Shown here in pieces: positions 47,620-57,606 of a DNA stretch of 64,000 bases. The stretch's first letter is position 1, and every line of letters begins with the position of its first letter. Below the pieces are notes generated by a model. That model had not been told where the DNA came from. It saw only the letters and a program-made list of their open reading frames with translations, and made no database searches. The position numbers and the translations under genes were made by a program. The DNA is from Arenicellales bacterium (GTDB lineage: Bacteria > Pseudomonadota > Gammaproteobacteria > Arenicellales > JAJDZL01). The DNA lies in NCBI GenBank assembly GCA_958295885.1, contig OY282380.1:186001-250000 (forward strand). The letters are read 5' to 3'.

Positions 47620-49069
47620 GAGGGTTTGGACTCAATGGCCAAATGGCTCGGTCCAGTTTTTGAAAATCTGAGTTCCTTGGATCATGTGGATAAATTCCGT
47701 CAACAGATGCATATATTACTTCGGTTGCGATCGGTGCGAATGCATCATAAAAATGATTGGTGGACTTTACGATTATAATTTTTCGACTCGCTGGATTAAT
47801 GCCCAAATTCGTAAACAGGCTCGGTGAGTAGGTCTGGCAGCGTTTCTCATTCAAAATCACTTCAATTCCATTGAAGCGAATCGCAGCGGCATCACCTAGT
47901 GAAACAATCGAATCTCCAAAATTCTGCGTAGCGTTCTCAACAAATTTGGTTACTTCAACCTCCGCGTCAATCGGATTTCCGGCCGTAAGCGAGGTTTTCG
48001 CTCCGAATCGCAGTGAAATGATACTTTCTTCACCGGCAGCTTTGCACAGTCGCACCGCCATAGGATCCCAGATTGAGCCCACTGCTACGCCGTTCAGTCC
48101 CATGTCCAAAGCAATTCTAATTAATTTTGTTGAATCACCGGCAACTCCACCGCCGGGATTGTCCCACACATCTGCAATCAGTACCGGTCCTTTTTTGATT
48201 GCCGCTGCCCACCGAAGTGCTTCGGAGGGATCTATGTAATCGGGTCTCGTTTTACCCCTCAATGAATAAAGCTGCATTCCCAACTCGCCTACTAGTCGAT
48301 CTCCCTTCGCCTTTGCTGCATTTGTAATCACGACAACTTTCGCACCAAGGTCCGGTGTGTCACCGGCCATAAATCCATGAATTAACGAAATCGACGCAAC
48401 GTAATCCAACTTTTCCAAAGTCTTCATTCGAGCAACGAAGCTTTGAATGGGTTCGAAATTTGTGGGTAGAATGTCGATCATTTTTACGTCAAAAACAGAA
48501 ATTTGTGGGTTTATGAGACCTAGAGAAGTTTGGTGGGCCAGCTCTATGAGATTTTCAGCGGCAGCAACAAAATCCGTATGTGGAAATTCCTTGAATGCGA
48601 TCAGCAGATCACAGTTGTTCACCATGCGCGAGGAAAGATGACTATGGGGATCGACTGTCACTCCAATCACAATATCAGGGCCTACAACAGCACGCACCCG
48701 TTCCAAGAGATCACCCTCGCAATCATGCTCCTTTTGTGAAATCATCGCACCGTGCAATCCCAGAAGGACGATGTCGACTGGCATCGCACTCTTCAGTTCG
48801 AACAGCAGATTGTCTCTGAGCTGCAACCAGGTTTGGTGGTTGATGATGCCACTCGGTTCTGCCCAAGTAGCGGTTCCTTCAATCAGTTCCCACCCCAATT
48901 CGGAAGCTCGACTGCGCGCTACCGGATATATCGCCGAACAGAGTGTTGGCGTGGCGGGATGTCCGCCGGGCGGAACATAGAATCCGTCCAGAAAGTCTTG
49001 AAAATCAGCCCGAAGCGGCGAAAAGCAATTTGTCTCCGTAGCAATTGATCCAAGATATATGCGCTTCAT
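47603..49069 (-). CDS. M81 family metallopeptidase, MlrC-like
   Basis: 488 residues. The DUF1485 N-terminal domain begins [20 protein letters not shown] and has LLGLHGAMISQKEHDCEGDL and GVTVDPHSHLS; the MlrC C-terminal domain has ADVWDNPGGGVAGDSTKLI. MlrC of sphingomonads cleaves linearised microcystin products, but most relatives act on unknown peptides. The start overlaps the dppF stop by four bases. Adjacent peptide importer and D-amino-acid enzyme genes suggest a peptidase for unusual peptides. Confidence 0.88.
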   Translation of the reverse strand: MKRIYLGSIATETNCFSPLRADFQDFLDGFYVPPGGHPATPTLCSAIYPVARSRASELGWELIEGTATWAEPSGIINHQTWLQLRDNLLFELKSAMPVDIVLLGLHGAMISQKEHDCEGDLLERVRAVVGPDIVIGVTVDPHSHLSSRMVNNCDLLIAFKEFPHTDFVAAAENLIELAHQTSLGLINPQISVFDVKMIDILPTNFEPIQSFVARMKTLEKLDYVASISLIHGFMAGDTPDLGAKVVVITNAAKAKGDRLVGELGMQLYSLRGKTRPDYIDPSEALRWAAAIKKGPVLIADVWDNPGGGVAGDSTKLIRIALDMGLNGVAVGSIWDPMAVRLCKAAGEESIISLRFGAKTSLTAGNPIDAEVEVTKFVENATQNFGDSIVSLGDAAAIRFNGIEVILNEKRCQTYSPSLFTNLGINPASRKIIIVKSTNHFYDAFAPIATEVIYASVDGIYPHDPRNSDFQKLDRAIWPLSPNPHANSN

Positions 49070-50076
49070 GATCCTTTCTTCTCAAGGTCGTGGTTATGAC
49101 ACGCGACAAAATGGTTGGCTTTCACTGGAATCAACGGAGGAATTTCAACTCGACATCTATCACTCGCTATCGGACATCGCGAAATATAGCTGCAGCCGAT
49201 TGACGATTGCATCAGCCCATTAGTTACCGATCCACCTTTGAATTTTCTATCATCTTGTTTCCGCTGTTTTTTTCGAATTCGCGGAATTGATTCCAGCAGC
49301 AGCTTGGTATAAGGATGTTTTGAACGAAGAAAAATCTCATCCTTCTGAGCGATTTCCACAATTTGTCCAGAATACATCACTGCGATTCGATCAGCAATGA
49401 ATCGAATGACTCCCAAATCATGCGAAATAAATAGCATTGAAATTTGATTATAATCTTGTAATTCCTTGATTAAATTCAATATTTGTGCTTGAATAGAAAC
49501 ATCTAAAGCGGACACAGGTTCATCAGCAATGATCAGTTTAGGTTTGACTACCATCGCCCGGGCAATGCAAATTCGCTGCCTCTGCCCGCCCGAAAATTCG
49601 AATGGATAGCGATTGACTGCACTGGATGCTATGTTTACTTGCGTTAGAATATCAGTCACCTTCTCGGCAACATCCGCACGGGTGTTAGCGAGACCAAAAT
49701 TTCGAATCGGTTCTGCAATCAATTGACCAACTGTGAAACGAGGATTCAAGCTTGCAAAAGGGTCTTGGAAAATCATCTGCACATGTCGGCGTATTGGCCG
49801 AAATTCACCAAATTTCTGATGCAGTATTTCTTTTTCGTCCAAGTACGCCTTGCCAGACGTAGGTTCCTCCAACTTCGTAAGAAGGCGACCAATGGTCGTC
49901 TTTCCGCAACCTGATTCACCCACGAGACCAAGTATTTCGCCTCGGTCAATCGAGAAAGAAACTTTATCAACCGCCTTCAAAAAATATTTTTGTCTGGCGA
50001 CGCCTGAACGCCCCAGCGAAAAATGTTTCACTAAATTGATGACTTTCAGCCTAACGGGCATTCTCTGAAGTTCCAT
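49066..50076 (-). CDS. dppF: Oligopeptide/dipeptide ABC transporter ATPase
   Basis: 336 residues from ATG 50076 ([20 protein letters not shown]); the longer open frame to 50211 is not used because it would run deep into dppD. Walker A is GESGCGKTT, the signature FSGGQRQR, Walker [13 protein letters not shown], and the oligopeptide C-terminal extension has the cysteine motif [15 protein letters not shown]. It overlaps the dppD end by 26 bases. Confidence 0.92.
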   Translation of the reverse strand: MELQRMPVRLKVINLVKHFSLGRSGVARQKYFLKAVDKVSFSIDRGEILGLVGESGCGKTTIGRLLTKLEEPTSGKAYLDEKEILHQKFGEFRPIRRHVQMIFQDPFASLNPRFTVGQLIAEPIRNFGLANTRADVAEKVTDILTQVNIASSAVNRYPFEFSGGQRQRICIARAMVVKPKLIIADEPVSALDVSIQAQILNLIKELQDYNQISMLFISHDLGVIRFIADRIAVMYSGQIVEIAQKDEIFLRSKHPYTKLLLESIPRIRKKQRKQDDRKFKGGSVTNGLMQSSIGCSYISRCPIASDRCRVEIPPLIPVKANHFVACHNHDLEKKGS

Positions 50077-51025
50077 ATGGGTGATGACACAACACACTAC
50101 GCAGGAACTGTCTGTCTGTAAATGGTTTAAGGCACCGGTCTGATTTGCGATTGCAGCGTGGATGAAAAGAACATCCCTCTGGAAGTTGCCCTGGAAGTGG
50201 CACAGTTCCATTAATTGGATTTAATTTTGAAATGTTTTGATCGGGGTCAGGAATGGATTGCATCAATCCAACGGTGTACGGATGTCGAGGCTGGCGAAAT
50301 AGACTCTTCACTCGTGAAGCTTCAATGATTCGACCACAGTACATTACTGCGACATCGTCACAAGTGTTTGCAACTACACTGAGATCATGTGAAATCATCA
50401 TTAGAGCCATGCCGTTTTTCTCTTGGAGTTCAAGCAATAGATCCAGAATTTGAGCTTGAACGGTAACATCAAGCGCAGTTGTCGCTTCATCTGCAATCAA
50501 AAGATCCGGTGCGCATGAAATTGCCATCGCGATCATGACTCTTTGTCGTAATCCACCGGACATCTGATGGGGGTAATCATGCTGACGGATTCTTGGATTT
50601 GGAATGCGCACGTCCGCCAGCAGTTCCACTGCTTTTTCGCGAGCTTCAACTCGACTGAGTGATTGATGCTCGACAATAGATTCGACTATTTGATCCTTCA
50701 CCCGATAGACCGGATTAAGTGAGGTCATAGGTTCCTGAAAAACCATTGCCATTCGATTCCCCATGAATTTTCGTCGATTTCGAGTTTGCATTCCGACCAA
50801 TTCTTCACCAGCAAACCGAATTGAACCGCCAGTTACGCGGATGGGCGTCCCTTCAGTCAACCCCATGATGGAGATGGCAGTAATTGACTTGCCGCATCCG
50901 CTCTCTCCAACGATCCCTAGAGTCGACGATGCATCGAGCTGAAAGGAAATGTCATAAATAATTGGTAACAATTCCTTTCCTGATTGGATGGCAACAGATA
51001 GATTATTGACATCTAGAAGTGTCAT
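50051..51025 (-). CDS. dppD: Oligopeptide/dipeptide ABC transporter ATPase
   Basis: 324 residues. Walker A is GESGCGKS, the signature MSGGLRQR, Walker B LLIADEATTALD. The oligo_HPY C-terminal part is HPYTVGLMQSIP, with CSFHPRCNRKSDRC. It follows dppC after 3 bases. Confidence 0.94.
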   Translation of the reverse strand: MTLLDVNNLSVAIQSGKELLPIIYDISFQLDASSTLGIVGESGCGKSITAISIMGLTEGTPIRVTGGSIRFAGEELVGMQTRNRRKFMGNRMAMVFQEPMTSLNPVYRVKDQIVESIVEHQSLSRVEAREKAVELLADVRIPNPRIRQHDYPHQMSGGLRQRVMIAMAISCAPDLLIADEATTALDVTVQAQILDLLLELQEKNGMALMMISHDLSVVANTCDDVAVMYCGRIIEASRVKSLFRQPRHPYTVGLMQSIPDPDQNISKLNPINGTVPLPGQLPEGCSFHPRCNRKSDRCLKPFTDRQFLRSVLCHHPYGTSENAR

Positions 51026-51028
51026 CGG

Positions 51029-51907
51029 TCAAACTCCTGCAAGATCACTTCGAAACCGAGGATCAATGCGATCGCGCAGCGCATCTCCAACCAAATTCAG
51101 TGAAAATACTGTCAGGATTATTAATGCACCGGGATAAATCAGCAACCACGGCGCCCGAGTGATGTAAATTCGGCTCTCAGCAAGCATATTTCCCCAGCTG
51201 GGAATTTCCGGAGGAAGACCCAGCCCCAGAAAATCCAATGCTGCTGCCTGTAGTTGAGCAAAGGCGACGATGAAGCTGGCCTGAACCAAAATTGCTGAAG
51301 TCAGATTGGGAAGAAGATGGCGCAGCAAAATTGAATATTGCCTGGCTCCCGCACAGACAGCCGAATCGACGAACATTTCATTTTTGAGTTTAAGGGTTAA
51401 ACCAAACAGAATTCTCGCGGTTGTAGTCGAGTAGACAATGCCAATGACTAAAATCGTATTAAACACACTGCGTTCAAACATGGAAATCAAAGCAAGAGCA
51501 AGCAGGAGTGCTGGGAACGCCATCAAGACGTCGACAATGCGCATCAGCCAATGTCCCAGCCAACTGAAATACGCGGATAGCATGCCAACTGCAGTTCCAA
51601 CAAGCAGAGCTATCGCAGCCGCTCCGATTCCAATCAACAATGCCATTCTGGCACCGAAAACACAGCGTGAGAAAGTATCTCTCCCAAAATGATCTGTTCC
51701 AAACCAGTGAATCGCATCTGGTCGAAGCAGCCGAGCAGTCGGACTGATCTCAAGCGGATCGAAGGTCGCGATCATGGGTGCCAACGAAGCAATGAGGATC
51801 GAAAGCATTAACCAAATTGCCCCGCCCATCGCAACGTGGCGACCTCGAAAAGGTGACAGTACGATCGCCAGCGACGTTACTTCAAAGAAATTCTTGGGTC
51901 CAGCCAT
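51029..51907 (-). CDS. dppC: Dipeptide/oligopeptide ABC transporter permease
   Basis: 292 residues with about six helices. The OppC-type N-terminal helix (MGGAIWLMLSILIASLAPMI) precedes FGTDHFGRDTFSR, and the permease loop is DSAVCAGARQYSILLRHLLP. The start overlaps dppB by 31 bases. Confidence 0.94.
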   Translation of the reverse strand: MAGPKNFFEVTSLAIVLSPFRGRHVAMGGAIWLMLSILIASLAPMIATFDPLEISPTARLLRPDAIHWFGTDHFGRDTFSRCVFGARMALLIGIGAAAIALLVGTAVGMLSAYFSWLGHWLMRIVDVLMAFPALLLALALISMFERSVFNTILVIGIVYSTTTARILFGLTLKLKNEMFVDSAVCAGARQYSILLRHLLPNLTSAILVQASFIVAFAQLQAAALDFLGLGLPPEIPSWGNMLAESRIYITRAPWLLIYPGALIILTVFSLNLVGDALRDRIDPRFRSDLAGV

Positions 51908-52824
51908 GCGTAAAGCAGATCAATCAAGAAGTTGACCGAGATGTAAAAAAATACGATGGTTAGCATAATTCCCTGTATGACGGGATAATCGCGTCGCAAG
52001 ATTGATTGCACCACCAAGCGGCCAATGCCTGGTAAAGAAAACACTGTTTCGGTCACGACTGCTTCTGATACTAGCATGGCGAACGTAAATCCAAAGGCAG
52101 CTGTCACTGCGATCAAAGAATTACGAAAAATGTGCTTGAGTACTACTCTTGCTGAGTGAAGCCCCTTCGCTCGCGCAGTGCGAACATGGTCTTGCCGCTG
52201 CACGTCCAGCATTGAGGCTCGTATTAAGCGCGTGATGAGAGCGGCATTGGGCGCGGCAAGAGTTAGACTCGGTAAAATCAGGTAACGCAGGTTCGCAAGT
52301 CCACCATCGTCGCTAATTGATGGATAACCTGAGCTTGGCAACCAACCAAGTCCGACGGAAAAAATCAGAATCAAATACAGTCCCAGCCAAAACGTTGGGA
52401 CAGATGCAAATAGCATTGCGCCACCGGCGGTTAGCTGATCGATCCAAGTGCCATGCCAGGTTGCAGAAATTATTCCGAGCGGCACTCCAAATGACACTAT
52501 CCAGAACATCGTAAAAATTGCGAGGAGCACACTGGTCTCTGCACCGTCAGCGATCACGCTCGTGACGGGAGCACGGAAGAATATGGATGTCCCCAAGTCA
52601 CCATTAAGAACATTCCAAAGCCACGCAAAAAACTGAATATACAGCGGTTGATCCAGCCCCAATTCTCTCGTCAGTGCAGCGATGTCCTCTGGCGTCGCCG
52701 CATCTCCTAACAATACCGATGCCGGATTTCCAGGAATAAAATGGATAAACAGAAAAACGAGCAGTGAAGCACCAAGAAGCGTCGGCAAAATCGTGAACAG
52801 GCGTTTAACGACATAGGATGCCAT
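51877..52824 (-). CDS. dppB: Dipeptide/oligopeptide ABC transporter permease
   Basis: 315 residues from ATG 52824 (MASYVVKRLFTILPTLLGAS), preceded by AGGA; a longer open frame to 52869 is not needed. It has the DppB N-terminal motif FIHFIPGNPASVLLG and the coupling loop DHVRTARAKGLHSARVVLKH. Confidence 0.93.
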   Translation of the reverse strand: MASYVVKRLFTILPTLLGASLLVFLFIHFIPGNPASVLLGDAATPEDIAALTRELGLDQPLYIQFFAWLWNVLNGDLGTSIFFRAPVTSVIADGAETSVLLAIFTMFWIVSFGVPLGIISATWHGTWIDQLTAGGAMLFASVPTFWLGLYLILIFSVGLGWLPSSGYPSISDDGGLANLRYLILPSLTLAAPNAALITRLIRASMLDVQRQDHVRTARAKGLHSARVVLKHIFRNSLIAVTAAFGFTFAMLVSEAVVTETVFSLPGIGRLVVQSILRRDYPVIQGIMLTIVFFYISVNFLIDLLYAWLDPRISLK

Positions 52825-52910
52825 ACCGAAATCCTGACTAGAATTTGCAGCCGCAGTCGAGCTGATCAAATGCGTTCTTCCCCAACATTATGATGAGGAA
52901 GAACTTGGCA

Positions 52911-54470
52911 TTACTTCGAAACGTTCCAGAAATGCGGCCAAATTAGAGTTTGCTCTGACAAACCTTGAAGTTTTGGAGAAGCGATATTGTAAGTATAAAC
53001 ATCTCCCGTTTTCATCGTAGGAACCTGATCATAAATCGACGCTTGTATTTCTGACCAGATCATCAAGCGCTCTTCTGGATTCGCCGATGCGGTAAATTTC
53101 GCCTTTAGGTCAGCTTTTTCTGGCGTGGCCCACCAGCCCGGATAACTGTCATTCATCACCGATATCAAGATCGGGTCCGGTACGAATCCGTGGTGAGTAA
53201 AAAATAAGTCCCACTGATCGGGTTGCGCCCGTTTTTGAATCAGGGTCGCCCAGTCATAGACCTGCAGATCAATATTGAATCCCGCCTGTGCGAGCTGTTT
53301 TGTGAAGACTACAGCTTGGTCGTAGTGAAATGGGTAGTTGGTGGATACCATAAATTTGATGGGTTCACCGCCATACCCAGCTTCTGCAGCCATCTGCTGC
53401 GCGGCTACCGCATCACCTCGGCTGAACTGGTCAGTACCGGATTCGGTATGCCAGACGTTTCCAGACGGCATGAATGAACCGTTCGCCCGCCAAAGTTTAT
53501 CGGGACCAATCGAAACCTGCAGAGCAGGAACTTTGTCCAATGCGGTCTGTATCGCCCGTCGGAGAGCGAAATTCTCCATCAGAGGACCGTCTTTTGAGTT
53601 CATGAACACAAGCCCAAAAATTGGGCTTCCATTTAGAATGGTCATGACATCTCGGTCCGCGTCCAGACTGTCAAACAGGTCACCTGGGATGCTCTCTGCA
53701 TAGTCATAATCACCGGACTTGATCCCACTGACCCGCGTGCCTACATCCGGTACGGGAATAAACCGAATGGAATCTAACTTCGCAGCTCGTGCTCCAGCAT
53801 AGCCATCCGCTTCACCCGGAGGTGACTGGTAAGCTTTGAATCGAACGAGTTCTACGTGTCGATTTGGTTCCCACTCGCTGAACATATAGAGTCCAGTACC
53901 AATGTAACTTTCCGGCGAGATGGGTTCTTTACCTGCATTTTCAACGACCGATGCAGGATAAATTGCCGGACCGCCATTGATGAAGGCCAACAAATTTTTC
54001 CAAGGACCAAATGGTTCCGACAGCTGAATGGTAACTTCAAGCTCTCCGGTAGCCATTACGCTTTCTACGTTGGCAAAAAGCAGTCCGCCTCTTGCTCCAT
54101 GCTTGCCCCATCGATTTAAAGAAGCAACGACGTCTGCGGAGGTCATTGGCTGTCCGTTGTGAAAAGAAACACCACTACGAAGAGATATCTGGATTGTTTT
54201 TCCATCATCGCTAATTGTTTCACCACTAGCTAGAAGAGGAGCGGGTGCATTTGACGCATCGAATGTATATAGACCTTCGAACATATGGTGAGCGATAGTC
54301 GTTGCAAGGTCTGAAGTGAGTACGTGCTGGTCTAAACTTGGAGGCTCGCCAACTGTAGCATATCTCAGGACACCGTCAGCCCACGCCGAAGTGGACACCA
54401 ATGCCGTCAAAGAAAAAACCAGCGCGAAACGCTTAATCAATTTTACGAAATGTAAAGCATAATTCATCAT
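52911..54470 (-). CDS. dppA: Peptide ABC transporter substrate-binding protein
   Basis: 519 residues, SBP_bac_5 family, first gene of the operon. The signal peptide spans 1-31 (FALVFSLTALVSTSAWA). Family motifs are LRYATVGEPPSLDQH, LRSGVSFHNGQPMTSADVVA and ALRRAIQTALDK. AGGAG stands 6 bases before the ATG. With dppBCDF it forms a complete peptide importer. The promoter must lie in the 450-base gap shared with the divergent RpiR regulator. Confidence 0.92.
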   Translation of the reverse strand: MMNYALHFVKLIKRFALVFSLTALVSTSAWADGVLRYATVGEPPSLDQHVLTSDLATTIAHHMFEGLYTFDASNAPAPLLASGETISDDGKTIQISLRSGVSFHNGQPMTSADVVASLNRWGKHGARGGLLFANVESVMATGELEVTIQLSEPFGPWKNLLAFINGGPAIYPASVVENAGKEPISPESYIGTGLYMFSEWEPNRHVELVRFKAYQSPPGEADGYAGARAAKLDSIRFIPVPDVGTRVSGIKSGDYDYAESIPGDLFDSLDADRDVMTILNGSPIFGLVFMNSKDGPLMENFALRRAIQTALDKVPALQVSIGPDKLWRANGSFMPSGNVWHTESGTDQFSRGDAVAAQQMAAEAGYGGEPIKFMVSTNYPFHYDQAVVFTKQLAQAGFNIDLQVYDWATLIQKRAQPDQWDLFFTHHGFVPDPILISVMNDSYPGWWATPEKADLKAKFTASANPEERLMIWSEIQASIYDQVPTMKTGDVYTYNIASPKLQGLSEQTLIWPHFWNVSK

Positions 54471-54926
54471 TTGTCTCCTAATGCATAAGATTCGATGTCA
54501 ATATTAAAATAACTTTCATATATATAGCATATTATTGTCCAATATCTAATAATATATGAAATAAACTTACATAACTGAGAATTTACAGAAATTCTCTTAT
54601 TGCGAATGTATCGGAGATCTCATTTCGGCTGGATGGATTTTTGGAGTGGAATACAGTCTGATAGTGCAAACCGAAGTCATTGACCGATTAGAATCCGATT
54701 ACGCAGCTGCATCGTCTTCATTCGCATTGCGCAAATGACAAGAATTGATTGATTGCGCGTCTTACCTTGACTCAGCTGCTCCTTAAATAGACAATTGAAC
54801 TTAATTTGGATAGTGTGAAATGTTAGGATTTTGCATTGTCAGCACATTCGTGCGATAGAGCGAAGAGACAATCGAAGCAGCTCAAGTCTTGGAAATGTGT
54901 CGAAGAACAGCATTCAGGAAATTGAA
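54471..54926. promoter_or_regulatory. Divergent dppA/rpiR control region
   Basis: Very AT-rich near dppA, with TATATATAGCATATTATT-like sequence around 54518-54533. It holds the promoters of both the dpp-mlrC operon and the regulator; no operator could be assigned with confidence. Confidence 0.5.
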
Positions 54927-55841
54927 ATGACGGATAAACACCTAAAGGAACCAGACTCAACAGTAATTGACGTAATATCTAAAATACAACAATTGAGTAA
55001 ATCTCTGCCACGGGGCGAACGAAAGGTCGCTGATTACATCATGTCAAACTACGAAACAGTGCAGCACCAAAACCAAAACGACATTGCACAAGCCGCAGCA
55101 GTATCCAATGCGACCGTCACTCGCTTCTGCCACAGTGTTGGATGCACCAGTTTTAGGGATTTCCGAGTCCGATTCGCTCAGAGCCTTGCTGTCAGCCTGC
55201 AGTACTTGCCTCCAAGTCAGCTCATCGTAAATCCAAATGATTCCACGGGCGAGCTGATCGATTATGTGATTCGGATCATTGTCAAACTGCTGACTCTGGC
55301 AAGAAATCAGTGTGTTCCGGAAAAAATAAACAGAATGGTTGACATTCTTTCGAATGCGAATCGAATCGTGTTTTTTGGAGTCGGAGGAAACTCCTCCAAC
55401 ATTGCTGCCGAAGGAGCGAATCGTTTCTTCAGGCTCGGCATTCCGTCAGAAAATCACTCAGACGGGTATTTTCAGAGAATGCTGGCTTCGACTCTTCAAA
55501 AAGGAGATGTGCTCTTTGCAATTTCTTCCAGCGGCAAACCCACGGAACTGCTCGACAGTGTGGCGATCGCGAACCAATACGACGCTCACACAGTTTGCAT
55601 TTCAAAAAAAAAGTCCCCTTTGACAAAAATCGTAGATGTCGCAATTGAACTTGAGCTCCCTGAAGAAAACGACATCTTTAAACCAACAGCTTCTCGAATC
55701 GTGTATCTAGCGATGATTGACATTTTAGCGACTGGAGTCGCAAGAAAAAGAGGCGAACCTACTAAAGAAAATTTACGCCGTATCCGCACTTCAATGCTGC
55801 ACGTCGACCGAGATACGACGCCAGCCCCTATTGGCGATTAA
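54927..55841 (+). CDS. RpiR/MurR family transcriptional regulator
   Basis: 304 residues from ATG 54927 with AGGAAATTG upstream; the open frame to 54831 lacks support. The N-terminal HTH_6 domain has LPRGERKVADYIMSNYE and DIAQAAAVSNATVTRFCHSV; the C-terminal SIS domain has IVFFGVGGNSSNIAAEGANR and LFAISSSGKPTELLD. SIS domains bind sugar phosphates. It is divergent from dppA-F-mlrC, so it most likely regulates that operon; the ligand is unknown. Confidence 0.9.
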   Translation: MTDKHLKEPDSTVIDVISKIQQLSKSLPRGERKVADYIMSNYETVQHQNQNDIAQAAAVSNATVTRFCHSVGCTSFRDFRVRFAQSLAVSLQYLPPSQLIVNPNDSTGELIDYVIRIIVKLLTLARNQCVPEKINRMVDILSNANRIVFFGVGGNSSNIAAEGANRFFRLGIPSENHSDGYFQRMLASTLQKGDVLFAISSSGKPTELLDSVAIANQYDAHTVCISKKKSPLTKIVDVAIELELPEENDIFKPTASRIVYLAMIDILATGVARKRGEPTKENLRRIRTSMLHVDRDTTPAPIGD

Positions 55842-56101
55842 CGTAAACGAAGATCATTCGACAGCACTCCGATTCCTTCGATTTTTATCCTGCTGACCAA
55901 TTGAAAATCATGTATTTTCCGGTTCAGAGGTTTGGAGAGCCTTGACACTTGTCAACTTGCTCCGCACTTTTGCTTGGACATTCTGATGACTGCGCTCCTT
56001 CGCACTAATTTCGACAGTCTTGCCAGTTGCATCATGACCCTACTCGCATCCAAGTCATGAAAAAGAGAATGAAACAGGTAGATTTGAAAAAAATGGCAAC
56101 T
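55842..56101. other. Intergenic, nothing recognised
   Basis: No gene seen between the regulator and the repeated module. Confidence 0.35.
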
Positions 56102-56491
56102 ACTCACCCCCTCTGATTGAATCTAGAGCGGCTGATCATTGCCGTTGACAATACAAACGGGCAGAGGCATTTTGACCTGATTGTATCGGTTAGCAACAGA
56201 ACATTTGACTCGCCCCTTGACTTTTCAGATCCGATAGTCGGTGGTGTGGGCATCGTTGAAGACACATGCCAATTCTAGATGAGCAACGCATATTTCAGAT
56301 CCAACGCCACGGCCGGGCCGCGTCAGACCATCATCGTGCGGATGCTGCCTCACAGCGTTTATTTCGAATCGCAACTCGGCGGCAGCGCCATCATGAAGTG
56401 CAAGCCGGCAGTGGTGCGCAGCATCAGCATTGATATTGACGCGTGCGCCATTCGTCAGTTTCGCTGCGAGTATCCGGTAGAGGTCGAATAG
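56102..56491 (+). repeat. Unknown module, copy A (decayed coding-like sequence)
   Basis: It begins ACTCACCCCCTCTGATTGAA and shares a long stretch with an inverted copy at 58441-58798. The plus-strand translation reads LNLERLIIAVDNTNGQRHFD, GVGIVED, a stop at 56278-56280, then TAGPRQTIIVRMLPHSVYFE and CEYPVEVE to 56491. The opposite strand is also open over long parts, so the coding strand is uncertain. No known family was recognised. Confidence 0.5.
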
Positions 56492-56610
56492 TCAATGGGG
56501 AAAGTCAGCCGGGAATCGCTCACAACTGAACCTGCCGCCGTTCACCACCGCTGAAAGCATCATCAATTCGCCATCTCCTGTCCATGACAGCGATACTCCG
56601 AGTTTCGAGT

Positions 56611-57606
56611 TCAGTCCGCGTTGTTTCGAAGCCGCCCAACCTGCTTTGGAGTCAATTCGGTAACATCACTTATGTCTTTGATGCACATTCCCTTTGCAAG
56701 TAATTTACGAGCATGTCGTTCCCGCGCTTCTTTGATGCCTTCCTGACGACCTTCTTCGATGCCTTCCTGACGACCTTCTTCGATGCCTTCCTGGCGACCT
56801 TCTTCGATGCCTTCCTGGCGTGCTACATCCCAACTATATATGTTGTATTGCATGATACGATTGTTCTCGTTGCTTACGATTCGCTTTTCAAGTTCCATGA
56901 TTGTCTCTATTGTAATTGATTCATTGTAGTAATAAAAATACTCGCTCATTTTCGGGATCATCTGTTTTCGATAGTCCGCCGACATCGCAGCGCTCAGGCG
57001 AAAAAGATGCTCCAGCTCTTTTTCGCTGGCGTTCCAAATTCGGCCCATCGAATACAGCACCGGTTCAATGCTCAAGCCCGCGCTTCGCTGCTGTGTCGCC
57101 GCCTCGCGTAGATTCACAATTCGCAGTTCATAATCTGGAATGTGCTTTCCAAACATCCGCCCCAACTCACCGTCCATCCCCGGCAGCGCTTGATGTAACC
57201 GCGTCGGCCCGCGCCATTGTCTGCTCTTGCCGTTATAGATCACGATCGGCATCACGGGGATTTTCTGCTGTCGGATCACGATCCCGGCATATTCGACGAG
57301 CTGTCGTAGCGCTTCTGCACGGGCATCGCTTTTGTGATCCAAAAGGCACACCAGCTTCAGCCTTTCTGAGCGCTCGTTCAATCTGACCGTAGTCACCAAG
57401 TCCGGCATTCGCTGCTGCCCCAGAACATTGGTCTGTTCGCTGGGTTCAAGCTTTAGCGTGCTCCAGTCAAATTGACGGTATTCGTGTCTGCTCATCAGCA
57501 CCGAAAACAGTTCTTTGCAGAATTGGGGCTGCTTGAAGAATTCTTTGAAAATTCCATCATGCGTAATTTTAGTCTTGGGCAAGTATTGATCGGGGTCCGA
57601 TGGCAT
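56611..57606 (-). CDS. Rpn family nuclease/transposase-like protein
   Basis: 331 residues, Transposase_31 (Rpn) family, PD-(D/E)XK fold. The N terminus is THDGIFKEFFKQPQFCKELF; the core has D69 (RMPDLVTTV), D90-x-K92 (LLDHKS) and Q102 (RQLVEYAG). The tail has a four-fold 8-residue repeat (EEGRQEGI) and ends LLAKGMCIKDISDVTELTPKQVGRLR. Rpn proteins are DNA endonucleases promoting RecA-independent recombination; some act in phage defence with an in-gene antitoxin. Frame intact. Confidence 0.9.
   Translation of the reverse strand: MPSDPDQYLPKTKITHDGIFKEFFKQPQFCKELFSVLMSRHEYRQFDWSTLKLEPSEQTNVLGQQRMPDLVTTVRLNERSERLKLVCLLDHKSDARAEALRQLVEYAGIVIRQQKIPVMPIVIYNGKSRQWRGPTRLHQALPGMDGELGRMFGKHIPDYELRIVNLREAATQQRSAGLSIEPVLYSMGRIWNASEKELEHLFRLSAAMSADYRKQMIPKMSEYFYYYNESITIETIMELEKRIVSNENNRIMQYNIYSWDVARQEGIEEGRQEGIEEGRQEGIEEGRQEGIKEARERHARKLLAKGMCIKDISDVTELTPKQVGRLRNNAD
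56737..56835 (-). repeat. 24-bp tandem repeat in the rpn gene
   Basis: About four units of GATGCCTTCCTGACGACCTT-CTTC (plus strand), encoding EEGRQEGI. Units differ by one or two bases (GACGACC or GGCGACC). Copy-number change would keep the frame and alter the length of the coiled tail. Confidence 0.85.

Noticed and set aside
56713..56835. CRISPR array suggested by regular 24-bp repeats
   Set aside because: The units are contiguous without spacers and encode EEGRQEGI in frame within the rpn gene.
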